Below are positions 34,804 through 43,961 of a stretch of 64,000 nt of DNA, piece after piece. A model generated the notes under the pieces. The model had not been told where the DNA came from. It saw only the letters and a list, made by a program, of their open reading frames with translations, and made no database searches. The position numbers and the translations under genes are program-made. Origin of the DNA: Pseudochrobactrum saccharolyticum (GTDB taxonomy: Bacteria > Pseudomonadota > Alphaproteobacteria > Rhizobiales > Rhizobiaceae); contig NZ_VZPG01000005.1 of assembly GCF_008801715.1 (NCBI RefSeq), positions 239,038 to 303,037 of the forward strand, written 5' to 3'. Numbering within the stretch: position 1 is the stretch's first letter; every line of letters begins with the position of its first letter.

Positions 34804-36081
34804 TCAAAGATCGCGTTCCAGCATAAGTGCATCTTCTACCGTCCACTGACGGCGAACCAGTCTGAATGTATCACCCTCAACCAGCACTTCCTGAATAAGC
34901 GGACGCGCATTATAGGTTGAAGACATTGTTGCACCATAGGCACCGGCAACACCAAGCATCACCAGATCGCCACGCTCCAGCGCAGGCAAACGATCAAACT
35001 CGCCGAATGTATCCGAGCTTTCGCAAACAGGGCCAACCAGATTGACCGGCAGGGTTTCCGCATCTGCTGCCGGTTCACGCACCGGCCAGACCGGATGCAC
35101 GGCATCGTAAAGTGCCGGACGCATCAGATCATTCATCGCTGCATCAACGATGGAGAATTTGGCATTGCCCTGATTTTTGCCATAAAGCACTTTGGTCACC
35201 AGCGCACCGGCTTCGGCAATGATGAAACGACCCGGCTCCATAGTCAGTTCGCAATCAATATCACCAAGCGTATCTCGGATTGTCTGTGCATAGGCATCGA
35301 CATCAATGCCGGCAGAACCGTCATAGGAAACGCCGAGGCCACCGCCGAGATCAAGACGGGAAATATTTAGGCCTTTGGCGCGGATTGCGGCTGTCAGCTG
35401 TGCCAAGCGTTCAAAAGTCTGACGATATGGCGTGACATCGGTAATCTGCGAACCGATGTGAACGGCAATACCAACCACATTGATTTCTTCGCGGGCAGAG
35501 GCGGCCGCATAGGTATTCAAAGCATCAGCATAGGCAATACCGAATTTGTTCTTGCTGGTGCCGGTGGTGATTTTCGGATGGGTCAGTGCATCCACATCAG
35601 GATTAATGCGCAGAACCACAGTTGCCACTTTGCCAAGCTGGCGGGCAACGCGGGAAATCGCATCCAGCTCTTCGATGGATTCAATATTCAGCTGATGCAC
35701 ACCGGCATTGAGTGCTGCTGCAATTTCTTCATCGGTTTTGCCAACGCCGGAGAATACGATTTTATCCGCAGGCGAACCGGCCGCCAATGCACGGTGCATC
35801 TCACCGCCGGAAACAATATCCATACCGCAGCCTTCACCAACCAGCAAAGACAACAGCGACAGGTTGTTATTGGCTTTCACCGCATAGCAGATCTGCACAT
35901 TGAGTCCGCTCAGCGCAGCGCGCAATCTGGCAACACGTTCACGTACAGCAGCAGCCGAATAGACATAAAACGGCGTGCCGTATTTTTCTGCAATTGCAGA
36001 GACAGCAACGTTTTCAACGCTTAAAGCCCCGTTTTTATAGCCGAAATGCGCAACATGCGGACGTGAGAACTCAGTGGTCAT
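34804..36081 (-). CDS. diaminopimelate decarboxylase-like PLP enzyme (LysA family)
   Basis: I use the ATG at 36081 with GAGGG 8 nt upstream. The 425-residue product is a fold-III PLP decarboxylase: Schiff-base Lys69 in CYAVKANNN, AVHIGSQITD near 210, the glycine loop GGGLGVSYDG, EPGRFIIAEAGAL near 290, and the other-subunit Cys in GPVCESSDTFGEF near 345. These residues agree with meso-DAP decarboxylases. It is the first gene of the unit with the DapF-like epimerase and importer, divergent from a LysR gene. A 7-bp hairpin (34799-34815) overlaps its stop. It may be a catabolic or salvage paralogue of the housekeeping LysA. Confidence 0.87.
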   Translation of the reverse strand: MTTEFSRPHVAHFGYKNGALSVENVAVSAIAEKYGTPFYVYSAAAVRERVARLRAALSGLNVQICYAVKANNNLSLLSLLVGEGCGMDIVSGGEMHRALAAGSPADKIVFSGVGKTDEEIAAALNAGVHQLNIESIEELDAISRVARQLGKVATVVLRINPDVDALTHPKITTGTSKNKFGIAYADALNTYAAASAREEINVVGIAVHIGSQITDVTPYRQTFERLAQLTAAIRAKGLNISRLDLGGGLGVSYDGSAGIDVDAYAQTIRDTLGDIDCELTMEPGRFIIAEAGALVTKVLYGKNQGNAKFSIVDAAMNDLMRPALYDAVHPVWPVREPAADAETLPVNLVGPVCESSDTFGEFDRLPALERGDLVMLGVAGAYGATMSSTYNARPLIQEVLVEGDTFRLVRRQWTVEDALMLERDL

Positions 36082-36250
36082 TCTACCCTCAAACACTCGA
36101 AGCGGAGAGTCTCACAAGACACACCGCTTCATCATTACTACCATCAAGCTATCAGACATCCATCTGCGGTCAAATTCATAATAATCTCTTTATTATTCAT
36201 TTTCGATATGCTTAATACTGGAAAGGTCTTGCTGCCAAAGGGGAGATTTT

Positions 36251-37174
36251 ATGCGTCTGACACACCGCCAACTGGAAATTTTTCAGTCGCTGATGCACAC
36301 CCTTAATGTTACTGAAACGGCAGATCATCTCGGCTCCTCGCAGCCAACCATCAGCCGCGAGCTGAAAGATCTGGAAGCAACACTCGGCTTTACGCTATTT
36401 CACCGTGATAACCGACGGCTAAAACCCACACAACAAGCTGCCGCGCTCAACGTGATTGTGCAGCGCTCCTTTGTCAGTATTGAAGAAATTGCCCGTACTG
36501 CACGCGCTATTCGCGGCGATAATTTACAACGCGTATCTGTCGCCTGCCTGCCCGCCTATGCCCATGCGATTATTCCGCAGGCCACCAAACTGTTTCTCAA
36601 CGAACATCCGCAAGCATCTGTGAAAATTCATTCGCTGGAAGAAAGCGCCCTCACCCGCGACCTGCTGAGCAAATTCTTTGATGTCGGCATGGTAGAAGGT
36701 AATATTACGCTCAGCGCCTCGGCAACACGCGAGCTTTATACCGGTGATCTTCTGTGCATCATGCCTGCCGGTCATCCGCTGGCGGATTATGACAGTCTCG
36801 ATATTGAGCAATTCTCCGGTCATAACTTTATTTATTACTCTGATGAGGATTATTATCGCCGTCAGGTCGATCAGTGGTTCAGCAATGCCGGTATCAGCCG
36901 TAAACTTATGATTGAGGCAACCACCGCGTCCTCTATCGGTTCTCTGGTAACAGCAGGTATTGGCATATCCGTTATCAATCCTTTGAGCGCACTGGCCTTT
37001 GAAGGGCAAAATCTGCTGATCCGCCCGATCCGCCATTCCATCCCTTATTATGTGAATGTCTGGCAGCCGGAAGATATCCGCCGCGGTGCACTTGGCGCAG
37101 AATTTGTGCAATCAATCGTCAGTGCCGTTGAAGAACGCGTTGCAACACTGCGACAGCGTAATCTATGCACATGA
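36251..37174 (+). CDS. LysR-family transcriptional regulator
   Basis: A 307-residue LysR protein. The N-terminal winged helix is clear: THRQLEIFQSLMHTLNVTETADHLGSSQPTIS carries the recognition helix around residues 18-40, followed by LEATLGFTLFHRD. The effector domain follows from about 90. The ATG has GGGAGATTTT upstream. Its divergent position next to the LysA-like gene marks it as local regulator of the decarboxylase/epimerase/importer unit, by the usual LysR rule. Confidence 0.92.
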   Translation: MRLTHRQLEIFQSLMHTLNVTETADHLGSSQPTISRELKDLEATLGFTLFHRDNRRLKPTQQAAALNVIVQRSFVSIEEIARTARAIRGDNLQRVSVACLPAYAHAIIPQATKLFLNEHPQASVKIHSLEESALTRDLLSKFFDVGMVEGNITLSASATRELYTGDLLCIMPAGHPLADYDSLDIEQFSGHNFIYYSDEDYYRRQVDQWFSNAGISRKLMIEATTASSIGSLVTAGIGISVINPLSALAFEGQNLLIRPIRHSIPYYVNVWQPEDIRRGALGAEFVQSIVSAVEERVATLRQRNLCT

Positions 37175-37320
37175 ACATTGCAGTATCAGGATAATATTCT
37201 CAAGAAACGACATCGCCGAGCAAGCAATACCAAACAGCGTCGTTTTTCCTGCACTTGCCTGCTTTCCTGTTTAAAAACAGAACTCTATAGTACGGCAAAT
37301 TCGAACCAAAGAGGATTATC

Positions 37321-38481
37321 ATGGTCAATCCGGTTTTCGCAGCATCCGGCATATCTGTTTTTGAAATCATGTCGAGACTGGCCGCAGAAACCGGTGCCAT
37401 TAATCTCGGACAGGGTTTTCCGGAAGGGCTTGAGCCGCAGGAACTGATTGCCGCTGCAACAGATGCTCTGCACAACGGTTCCCATCAATATCCGCCAATG
37501 CTTGGTCTTCCTGCCCTGCGCAAAGCTGTGGCTGACAATGCCCGCCGGTTTTTCAATATTGATCCCGATTGGGAAACAGAAATTTTGGTAACTTCCGGTG
37601 CGACGGAAGCGCTGGCCGATAGTTTCTTCGCGCTGATGAATTCCGGCGATGAAGTGATTGTGCTGGAACCGGCCTATGATTCCTATAGTCCGGTGATCCG
37701 CCGTGCCGGTGGTATGGTTGTGCCGGTGCGTCTTGCGCCGCCCCATTGGGAATTACCTTTGCAAGCCCTGAGCGATGCGATTACCCCGCGCACGCGCATG
37801 ATCGTTGTGAATAATCCGATGAACCCGATCGGCAAGGTTTTTACCCGCGAGGAACTGAATTTCATCGCGGAACTGGCCGTGAAACATAATCTCTTCATCA
37901 TTGCCGATGAAGTTTATGAACATCTGACCTTTGATGACAATAAACATATCTCGCTGTTTTCACTGCCGGAAATCCGCGACCGTGTGGTACGGATCGGTTC
38001 GGCAGGCAAAAGCTTTTCGCTCACCGGCTGGAAGGTTGGCTATATCATCGCTGATGCGCAATTGCTGAAAGTGATCTCCCGCGTCCATCAATATATGACC
38101 TTCACCACACCACCTGCTCTGCAAGCAGCTGTAGCGGTCGGCCTCAATCTGCCGGACAGTTATTTCACCGGTCTGCGGGAAGAACTGGCCAAGCGTCGTG
38201 ATTATCTCGATGCCGGTTTGCGCGAGGCAGGTTTTAATATCGCCTCTGCGCCTGCCACTTATTTCGCGGTTGCCGATATCAGCGATCTCGATAAGGATGG
38301 TGATGATCTGGCCTTCAGCCAGCGCCTCACCCGTGAAGCCGGTGTCACACCGGTACCGGTGTCTTCTTTCTATTCAGAGCGCAATATCACCAGCCATGTG
38401 CGTTTTTGCTTTGCCAAAAAACTCGACACGCTGGAGACTGCCATTAACCGACTGCGTGACTGGCGTGAAAAACAGAGCTGA
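37321..38481 (+). CDS. class I/II PLP-dependent aminotransferase
   Basis: A 386-residue fold-I aminotransferase. Seen: INLGQGFPEG near residue 26, the PLP-anchoring SGATEALAD near 97, NNPMNPIGKVF near 162, DEVYEHL near 195 and the Schiff-base Lys in GSAGKSFSLTGWKVGY near 230. It resembles the methionine/kynurenine-type enzymes (YbdL, KAT) most. It is co-directional with the LysR gene 146 bp upstream and has its own GAGG ribosome site. It could transaminate a product of the neighbouring decarboxylase unit, but that link is only positional. Confidence 0.85.
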   Translation: MVNPVFAASGISVFEIMSRLAAETGAINLGQGFPEGLEPQELIAAATDALHNGSHQYPPMLGLPALRKAVADNARRFFNIDPDWETEILVTSGATEALADSFFALMNSGDEVIVLEPAYDSYSPVIRRAGGMVVPVRLAPPHWELPLQALSDAITPRTRMIVVNNPMNPIGKVFTREELNFIAELAVKHNLFIIADEVYEHLTFDDNKHISLFSLPEIRDRVVRIGSAGKSFSLTGWKVGYIIADAQLLKVISRVHQYMTFTTPPALQAAVAVGLNLPDSYFTGLREELAKRRDYLDAGLREAGFNIASAPATYFAVADISDLDKDGDDLAFSQRLTREAGVTPVPVSSFYSERNITSHVRFCFAKKLDTLETAINRLRDWREKQS

Positions 38482-38487
38482 GCAATC

Positions 38488-39129
38488 TCAGCCCTTTGCT
38501 GCCTCTGCTAAGCCTCTGCGAATACGGTTGAAAATCGTCCACATTAACAGGGCGATCAGCAGCGGCTGCAACCAGACCATCCATTGCGGCAGAAAACCGT
38601 CAACGGCCAGCCAGCCACCGAGGATACCGAACAACAAGGCGCGGTCACTCTTGCCCATCGGCCCGTCATAGCGTCGTGATGCACCGATACGCAAGCCCAG
38701 CAATCCGGCAAATTCGGTGAGCAAAGCCAGCACAATAATCAGCCCCATCCAATGCGGCTGAAACGGTGCGATCCACAAAAACGGCGTAAACAGCGCAATA
38801 TCCGAGACAAGATCACCCAACTCGTTGAGATAAGCTCCCAAAGCACTTTGCTGGTTAAATTCGCGCGCCAGCATCCCGTCGATCGCATTCATCGCCATAC
38901 GGATGAACAGCCACACGGGGATGAGCCAGAACCATATTTTGTTTTCAGCAATCACCAACCATGAACCGACTGCCACAGAGATCAGCATCGCCGCAACAGT
39001 CACCTGATTGGCGGTCACACCCCATTGTGCCAATCGGCTGACCAGCGGACGTAATAAATCCTGAAAACGGCTCTTAAGCTGATAAACAGACACGGTATAA
39101 CTCTTTGCAAAATCACTTTTATTAAACAT
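38488..39129 (-). CDS. ynbA: YnbA-like CDP-alcohol phosphatidyltransferase
   Basis: A 213-residue integral membrane protein of the CDP-alcohol phosphatidyltransferase family. The signature reads N81-x2-D84-G-x2-A-R-x8-G-x3-N102-x3-D106, so two of the four canonical Asp are Asn. E. coli YnbA, as I recall it, has the same pattern, and other segments (RMALNALDGMLARE-like, GKSDRALLFG) match too. It should join a CDP-activated lipid to an alcohol. The start is either ATG 39129 or a GTG at 39093 with AAAGAG upstream; the latter fits E. coli YnbA length better. It is divergent from the ynbC-like gene, with about 75 bp between. Confidence 0.87.
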   Translation of the reverse strand: MFNKSDFAKSYTVSVYQLKSRFQDLLRPLVSRLAQWGVTANQVTVAAMLISVAVGSWLVIAENKIWFWLIPVWLFIRMAMNAIDGMLAREFNQQSALGAYLNELGDLVSDIALFTPFLWIAPFQPHWMGLIIVLALLTEFAGLLGLRIGASRRYDGPMGKSDRALLFGILGGWLAVDGFLPQWMVWLQPLLIALLMWTIFNRIRRGLAEAAKG

Positions 39130-39205
39130 CGTTTAGTCTAAAAGACTTACAATAAATAGCAAAACAACATCTATATTTATGTATCGCCATATGAAAGACA
39201 GGCCT

Positions 39206-40981
39206 ATGACTTCGGTAAAACGCGATTGCACTGAGCGGCATTTTATCAGCCATGACCGGCAGGAAATCTTTTTCCGCTACTGGCCTGCTTTAAGTGAAAA
39301 GCCGGAAGGCGCCATCATTCTGCTGCATCGCGGGCATGAACATAGCGGCCGTGTCGCGCATATTGTCGAAGAACTCGGACTGGATAATTATAGCTTTTAT
39401 GCATGGGATGCCCGCGGTCACGGCCTTACCCAAGGGCAGCGCGGCTATTCGCCTTCCTTTGCAACCACGGTGCGCGACCTTGACTGCTTTGCCCGCCATA
39501 TCACCGAGACAGACGGTTTCGCCTTACAGGATATGGCGCTGATTGCACAAAGTGTCGGCGCGGTTATCGGTGCTACATGGGTGCATGATTATGCACCGCC
39601 GATCCGCGCCATGGTGCTGGCTGCACCGGCTTTTGACGTTAAACTTTATGTGCCGCTGGCCAAAGAAGGCATCTGGCTCTGGCAGAAGCTCAAAGGCACA
39701 TTCTTCGTCAATTCCTATGTCAAAGCCCGCTTTCTCACTCATGATAAAGAGCGCATTGCATCCTTTGAAAATGACCCGCTGATTACCCGCCCGATTGCCT
39801 CCAATATTCTGCTAGAACTCTATGAGAATGCAGAGCGCATAGTCCGCGATGCCCGTGCGATTACCACACCGACACAGGTACTGATTTCCGGTCGTGACTG
39901 GGTGGTTCGCGATACGCCGCAACATCGTTTCTACGAAAATCTCGCGGGTCCAATTAAAGAGCGCCATGTGCTGAAAGGTTTCTATCACGACACGCTGGGC
40001 GAGCGTGACCGCGCACTGGCTTTTGCCAAAATCCGGCCTTTCATTGAGCAGCAGTTTGCCAAGGCTCCGCAACAAAGCTCACTACTTGATGCGCATATTC
40101 AGGGCTTTACCCGTGATGAAGCTGACCGTCTGGCTACCCCTCTGTCCATTACCAGCCCACGCGGGGTTTATTGGGGCATGACCCGTGCTTCTATCCGTAT
40201 CGGCGGATTGTTCTCGGAAGGGCTGAAAACCGGTATCCGCACCGGTTTCGATTCCGGTTCCACGCTCGATTATGTTTATCGCAATGAGGTGAAGGGTTTA
40301 GGCTGGGGTGGCCGCTATACCGATAAAACCTTCCTCAACGCCATTGGCTGGCGCGGTATCCGCCAGCGTAAAACCCATCTGGAAGAACTGATCCGGCAGG
40401 CTGTCACCCGTTTGCAGGATGACGGGAAACCGGCGCGTATTCTCGATATCGCCGCCGGTCACGGACGCTATGTGCTGGATGCACTCACCACCAAGGATGA
40501 TGAAATCGCCTCGGTGCGCTTGCAGGATTACTCACCGATCAATGTGCTGGCCGGTCGTCAACTGATTGCGGAGCGCAATCTCTCAGGCAAAGCCGAGTTC
40601 CATGAAGGTGATGCTTTTGATACGAAAGTGCTCGCTGCTCTTGGCACAGACGCGGAGACAGCGCCAAATCTCGCTATTGTTTCCGGTCTTTATGAACTCT
40701 TCGCTGATAATGACCAGATCGCGCAATCACTGGAAGGGCTGGCACAAGCAGTTCAGAGTGGTGGTTATCTGATCTACACCAATCAGCCTTGGCATCCGCA
40801 GCTGGAAATGATTGCCCGTGCGCTCACCTCCCATCGTGGTGGACAGGCATGGGTGATGCGCCGCCGCACGCAGAATGAAATGGATCAGCTGGTGGAAGCC
40901 GCAGGTTTCCGCAAGATTGAACAGCGCATCGACCAATGGGGCATTTTCACCGTGTCACTGGCGCAACGTATTGAGCAATAA
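39206..40981 (+). CDS. ynbC: YnbC-like fusion of alpha/beta hydrolase and SAM-dependent methyltransferase
   Basis: I prefer the ATG at 39206 by comparison with YnbC; ATGs at 39179 and 39191 are alternatives. The 591-residue product has two domains. The first (about 1-290) is a monoacylglycerol-lipase-like hydrolase: LHRGHEHSGRVAHIVEEL, YAWDARGHG, nucleophile Ser in IAQSVGAVIG and His in KGFYHDTLGE. The second (about 370-590) is a Rossmann methyltransferase with SAM motif ARILDIAAGHGRYVLDA. This pairing is the hallmark of E. coli YnbC. It likely acts on a lipid made by YnbA/YnbB. The stop overlaps the start of the next gene by one base (TAATG). Confidence 0.88.
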   Translation: MTSVKRDCTERHFISHDRQEIFFRYWPALSEKPEGAIILLHRGHEHSGRVAHIVEELGLDNYSFYAWDARGHGLTQGQRGYSPSFATTVRDLDCFARHITETDGFALQDMALIAQSVGAVIGATWVHDYAPPIRAMVLAAPAFDVKLYVPLAKEGIWLWQKLKGTFFVNSYVKARFLTHDKERIASFENDPLITRPIASNILLELYENAERIVRDARAITTPTQVLISGRDWVVRDTPQHRFYENLAGPIKERHVLKGFYHDTLGERDRALAFAKIRPFIEQQFAKAPQQSSLLDAHIQGFTRDEADRLATPLSITSPRGVYWGMTRASIRIGGLFSEGLKTGIRTGFDSGSTLDYVYRNEVKGLGWGGRYTDKTFLNAIGWRGIRQRKTHLEELIRQAVTRLQDDGKPARILDIAAGHGRYVLDALTTKDDEIASVRLQDYSPINVLAGRQLIAERNLSGKAEFHEGDAFDTKVLAALGTDAETAPNLAIVSGLYELFADNDQIAQSLEGLAQAVQSGGYLIYTNQPWHPQLEMIARALTSHRGGQAWVMRRRTQNEMDQLVEAAGFRKIEQRIDQWGIFTVSLAQRIEQ

Positions 40982-42273
40982 TGCAGCTTAAATCCGAAGT
41001 GCATAAAACAGATCCGGCATTGATAAAGCGGGGCGTGCTGTGTTTGCTCCTGCTTGCCCCACTATTTTATGCCACTTACGGGCTGGCGAACTGGCTAGCA
41101 TCGCAGAGTGTTGCAGTGCCGGAGATTGTCTTTGACTGGGAACAGCAAATCCCGTTCTGGGGCTGGACGATCATCCCCTATTGGTCGCTCAACCTGTTCT
41201 ACGCTGTCGCGGTTTTGGTCAGCACCAGCAAACAAGAGCAAAACCGGCTGATCGGCCGCTATCTCACGGCGCAATGCATTGCCTTTGTCTGTTTCATCGC
41301 TTTTCCGCTGACCATCACATGGGAAAAACCAATCACAACCGGCCTTTCCAACTGGCTGTTCACCATGCTCGGCAATTTCGATCAGCCGTTCAATCAGGCA
41401 CCTTCGCTACATATCGCACTGGCAATTATCATCTGGGATCATCTGCGTGACAGACTACCCGCACCGTGGCGTATGATCTGGCATGGCTGGTGTCTGCTGA
41501 TCGGCCTGTCTGTCCTCACCACGTGGCAGCATCATTTTATTGACGTTCCGGCCGGTGCTTTGCTCGGCCTGTTTGCACTGTGGCTGTTTCCCCGTGAAGG
41601 TGATGCACCCTGGCAGAATTACCGTTTCACCCGTGATCCCAAATCCCGCAAATTCATGCGTATTTATGGCGCTGCCGGTCTTGCGCTACTTGCACTCACA
41701 TTCACCGGCGGGCATCCGGCAATTCTGCTCCTGCTCTGGCCTGCATTGGCCTTGCTGATGCTGAGCTTTGGCTATAGCGGCAGCGGCGCAAAAATCTTTC
41801 AAAAGCGTCCTGACGGCTCTGTCAGCCTCGATTCCTTTTGGCTCTTTTTACCTTTGCGAATTTTTTTCAGGCTCAACCGTATCGCATGGACATGGCGCGA
41901 ACCGGCAGCGGTCAAAATTACTGAAGGTCTCTATCTCGGTCGTTTCCCGAAACGATCAGAAGCACAAAATTATGCCTGCATCATTGATATGACTGCGGAG
42001 TGTATCGCACCACGCAATATCAACACCCGCTGGCAGGCTTTTCCGCTGATGGATCTCGCAAAGCCGGAGCCTGCAACCATGCAGGCCGCAGTCACGGCAA
42101 TGCATAATGCGCCGCGCCCGACACTGATCTGTTGTGCCTTAGGCTATCAGCGCAGTGCCAATCTCATTGCCCGCTGGCTGGTCGAAAGCGGGCATGCTGC
42201 GGACAGTCAGCAGGCTGAAGAGCTGATCCGCAAAACCGGCAGGCCGGTGCGTCTTTATCCGGATCATCAATAA
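40981..42273 (+). CDS. ynbD: YnbD-like membrane protein: PAP2-type plus dual-specificity phosphatase domains
   Basis: The 430-residue length equals that of E. coli YnbD as I remember it. The N-terminal half is a membrane PAP2-type domain: several helices, QAPSLHIALAI near residue 139 and TTWQHHFIDVPAGALLG near 180 with the catalytic His pair. The C-terminal 120 residues form a cytosolic dual-specificity/tyrosine phosphatase with Cx5R motif CCALGYQRS near 384. The pair could dephosphorylate a lipid phosphate made by YnbA, as PTPMT1 or PgpB do for phosphatidylglycerophosphate. Translationally coupled to the ynbC-like gene. Confidence 0.88.
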   Translation: MQLKSEVHKTDPALIKRGVLCLLLLAPLFYATYGLANWLASQSVAVPEIVFDWEQQIPFWGWTIIPYWSLNLFYAVAVLVSTSKQEQNRLIGRYLTAQCIAFVCFIAFPLTITWEKPITTGLSNWLFTMLGNFDQPFNQAPSLHIALAIIIWDHLRDRLPAPWRMIWHGWCLLIGLSVLTTWQHHFIDVPAGALLGLFALWLFPREGDAPWQNYRFTRDPKSRKFMRIYGAAGLALLALTFTGGHPAILLLLWPALALLMLSFGYSGSGAKIFQKRPDGSVSLDSFWLFLPLRIFFRLNRIAWTWREPAAVKITEGLYLGRFPKRSEAQNYACIIDMTAECIAPRNINTRWQAFPLMDLAKPEPATMQAAVTAMHNAPRPTLICCALGYQRSANLIARWLVESGHAADSQQAEELIRKTGRPVRLYPDHQ

Positions 42274-42373
42274 AACAGCGTAATTCACACAAATAAGAAA
42301 TGATTGCGGAAAGTGCTTTTATTCTGTTACTTGCTGAATTTAATGTGAAGCAAAATAAAAACGACTGTTCTTC

Positions 42374-43036
42374 ATGGCCGATCCGGACTCGCATTCAGTA
42401 TTACAGATTTTCTCCGGCATGGTTCTGGCTTTTTTCTCCCGCGCCATTACCGGCGTGCGTCCGATCTGGAGCGGCACAGTCCCGTCCCGCAAACAGCGCA
42501 TTTATTTCGCCAATCACACCAGCCATGGCGACTTCATTCTGCTGTCCTCATCGTTACCTTTAGGCGAACGCGCAAGAACCCGTGCCGTTGCCGGTGCTGA
42601 TTACTGGAACAGCAACCGCCTGCGCCGCTTCATTGCCACGCGGCTGCTCGGCACAGTGCTGGTGGAGCGCAACTGGATTGAGCGCAGTGAAGACCCGTTA
42701 CTCGTGATGCTGCGCGCGATTGACAGCGGCCAGTCGCTGATCTTTTTCCCTGAAGGCACCCGCAATATGACAGACGATCCGCTGCTGCGTTTTCGCGCCG
42801 GTCTCTATCATCTGGCCAAAGCGCGGCCGGATGTGGAACTGGTGCCCTGCTGGATTGAGAATATGTCCCGCGTTTTGCCGAAAGGCACATTTCTGCCGGT
42901 ACCGCTATTATGCCGCGTAATTTTCGGTGCGCCGCTGCAATTGCAACCGGATGAAGAGCGCAAAAACTTTCTGCACCGTGCACAACATGCCTTGCTGACA
43001 CTCAGCCCCCATTCCGACGGAGAACATCGTGACTGA
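42374..43036 (+). CDS. 1-acylglycerol-3-phosphate acyltransferase-like protein
   Basis: A 220-residue PlsC-family acyltransferase. Motif I is NHTSHGD near residue 47, motif II lies in GTVLVERNW near 92, and motif III is FFPEGTR near 122. It is short, with one hydrophobic N-terminal segment (FSGMVLAFFSR). It overlaps the YnbB-like gene by 8 nt. By family it makes phosphatidic acid, the substrate for YnbB; an acyltransferase is not part of the E. coli ynbABCD operon as I know it, so this is an addition here. Confidence 0.87.
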   Translation: MADPDSHSVLQIFSGMVLAFFSRAITGVRPIWSGTVPSRKQRIYFANHTSHGDFILLSSSLPLGERARTRAVAGADYWNSNRLRRFIATRLLGTVLVERNWIERSEDPLLVMLRAIDSGQSLIFFPEGTRNMTDDPLLRFRAGLYHLAKARPDVELVPCWIENMSRVLPKGTFLPVPLLCRVIFGAPLQLQPDEERKNFLHRAQHALLTLSPHSDGEHRD

Positions 43037-43961
43037 AGAAACCAATCTTCTGCTGATCGGACTGGTTGTGCTGTTATCAGTCGCAAGCCTTGCTGCCGCA
43101 TTAATCAGCTGGCGCAGTGCCAAGCCATTGCCTTCCGCGCTCAGCAATATCAATGCACGTATCCGTGCGTGGTGGATTATGATTGCCGCGATCAGCATCG
43201 CTTTTCTGTTTGGCAAAACCGGTGTGGTTATTCTGTTCGGACTGGTCTCTTTCGCAGCGCTTCGGGAATATGTAACTCTCACCCATACGCATCGCAGCGA
43301 TCACTGGCTGCTGCTCGGTGCCTTCCTCATTGTCATTCCGGTGCAATATTATCTGGTCTGGGTAGAATGGTACGGGCTCTATTCCATTTTCATTCCCGTT
43401 TATGTGTTTCTGGCCATGTCGGTTCTGACAGCACTCTGGGGCAATACCAGCCGGTTTCTCGAGCGTATTTCCGAGCAGCAATGGGGCATTATGCTCTCGG
43501 TCTATTGCATCAGCCATGTGCCTGCTCTCGCGACATTGCATATTGAAGGTTTTGAAGGCCGGCAAATGCTGCTGATTGCCTTTCTGATCGCCGTGGTGCA
43601 GGGCTGCGACGTGTTGCAATTCATCTTCGGCAAATTATTCGGCAAACACCGTATCTCGCCGAAAGTCTCCCCGTCCAAAACATGGGAAGGCCTGATCGGC
43701 GGCGTGGCCAGCGCATCTTTGCTTGGTGCAGCGCTGTCATGGCTCACACCTTTTTCCCCGCTACAGGCAGGCGGCCTTGCAGCCATTGCCTGTATCATGG
43801 GTTTCTTCGGCGGCCTTGTCGCTTCAGCGATTAAACGTGACCGCGGCGTAAAAGACTGGGGACATATGATTGAAGGCCATGGCGGCATGATGGATCGCGC
43901 CGATAGTCTGGTTTTCGCCGCGCCGGTGTTCTTCCACCTGATCCGCTATTTCTGGACGTAA
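43029..43961 (+). CDS. ynbB: YnbB-like phosphatidate cytidylyltransferase (CdsA family)
   Basis: A 310-residue multi-spanning membrane protein with about eight helices. The CDS signature is intact at the C-terminus: SAIKRDRGVKDWGHMIEGHG followed by GMMDRADS (about residues 265-295), plus SPSKTWEGLIGG near 214. It should make CDP-diacylglycerol from phosphatidate and CTP. It is the last gene of the rightward unit, right after the acyltransferase, so the two steps that supply YnbA are adjacent. Its stop abuts the stop of the convergent AraC gene. Confidence 0.9.
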   Translation: MTEETNLLLIGLVVLLSVASLAAALISWRSAKPLPSALSNINARIRAWWIMIAAISIAFLFGKTGVVILFGLVSFAALREYVTLTHTHRSDHWLLLGAFLIVIPVQYYLVWVEWYGLYSIFIPVYVFLAMSVLTALWGNTSRFLERISEQQWGIMLSVYCISHVPALATLHIEGFEGRQMLLIAFLIAVVQGCDVLQFIFGKLFGKHRISPKVSPSKTWEGLIGGVASASLLGAALSWLTPFSPLQAGGLAAIACIMGFFGGLVASAIKRDRGVKDWGHMIEGHGGMMDRADSLVFAAPVFFHLIRYFWT

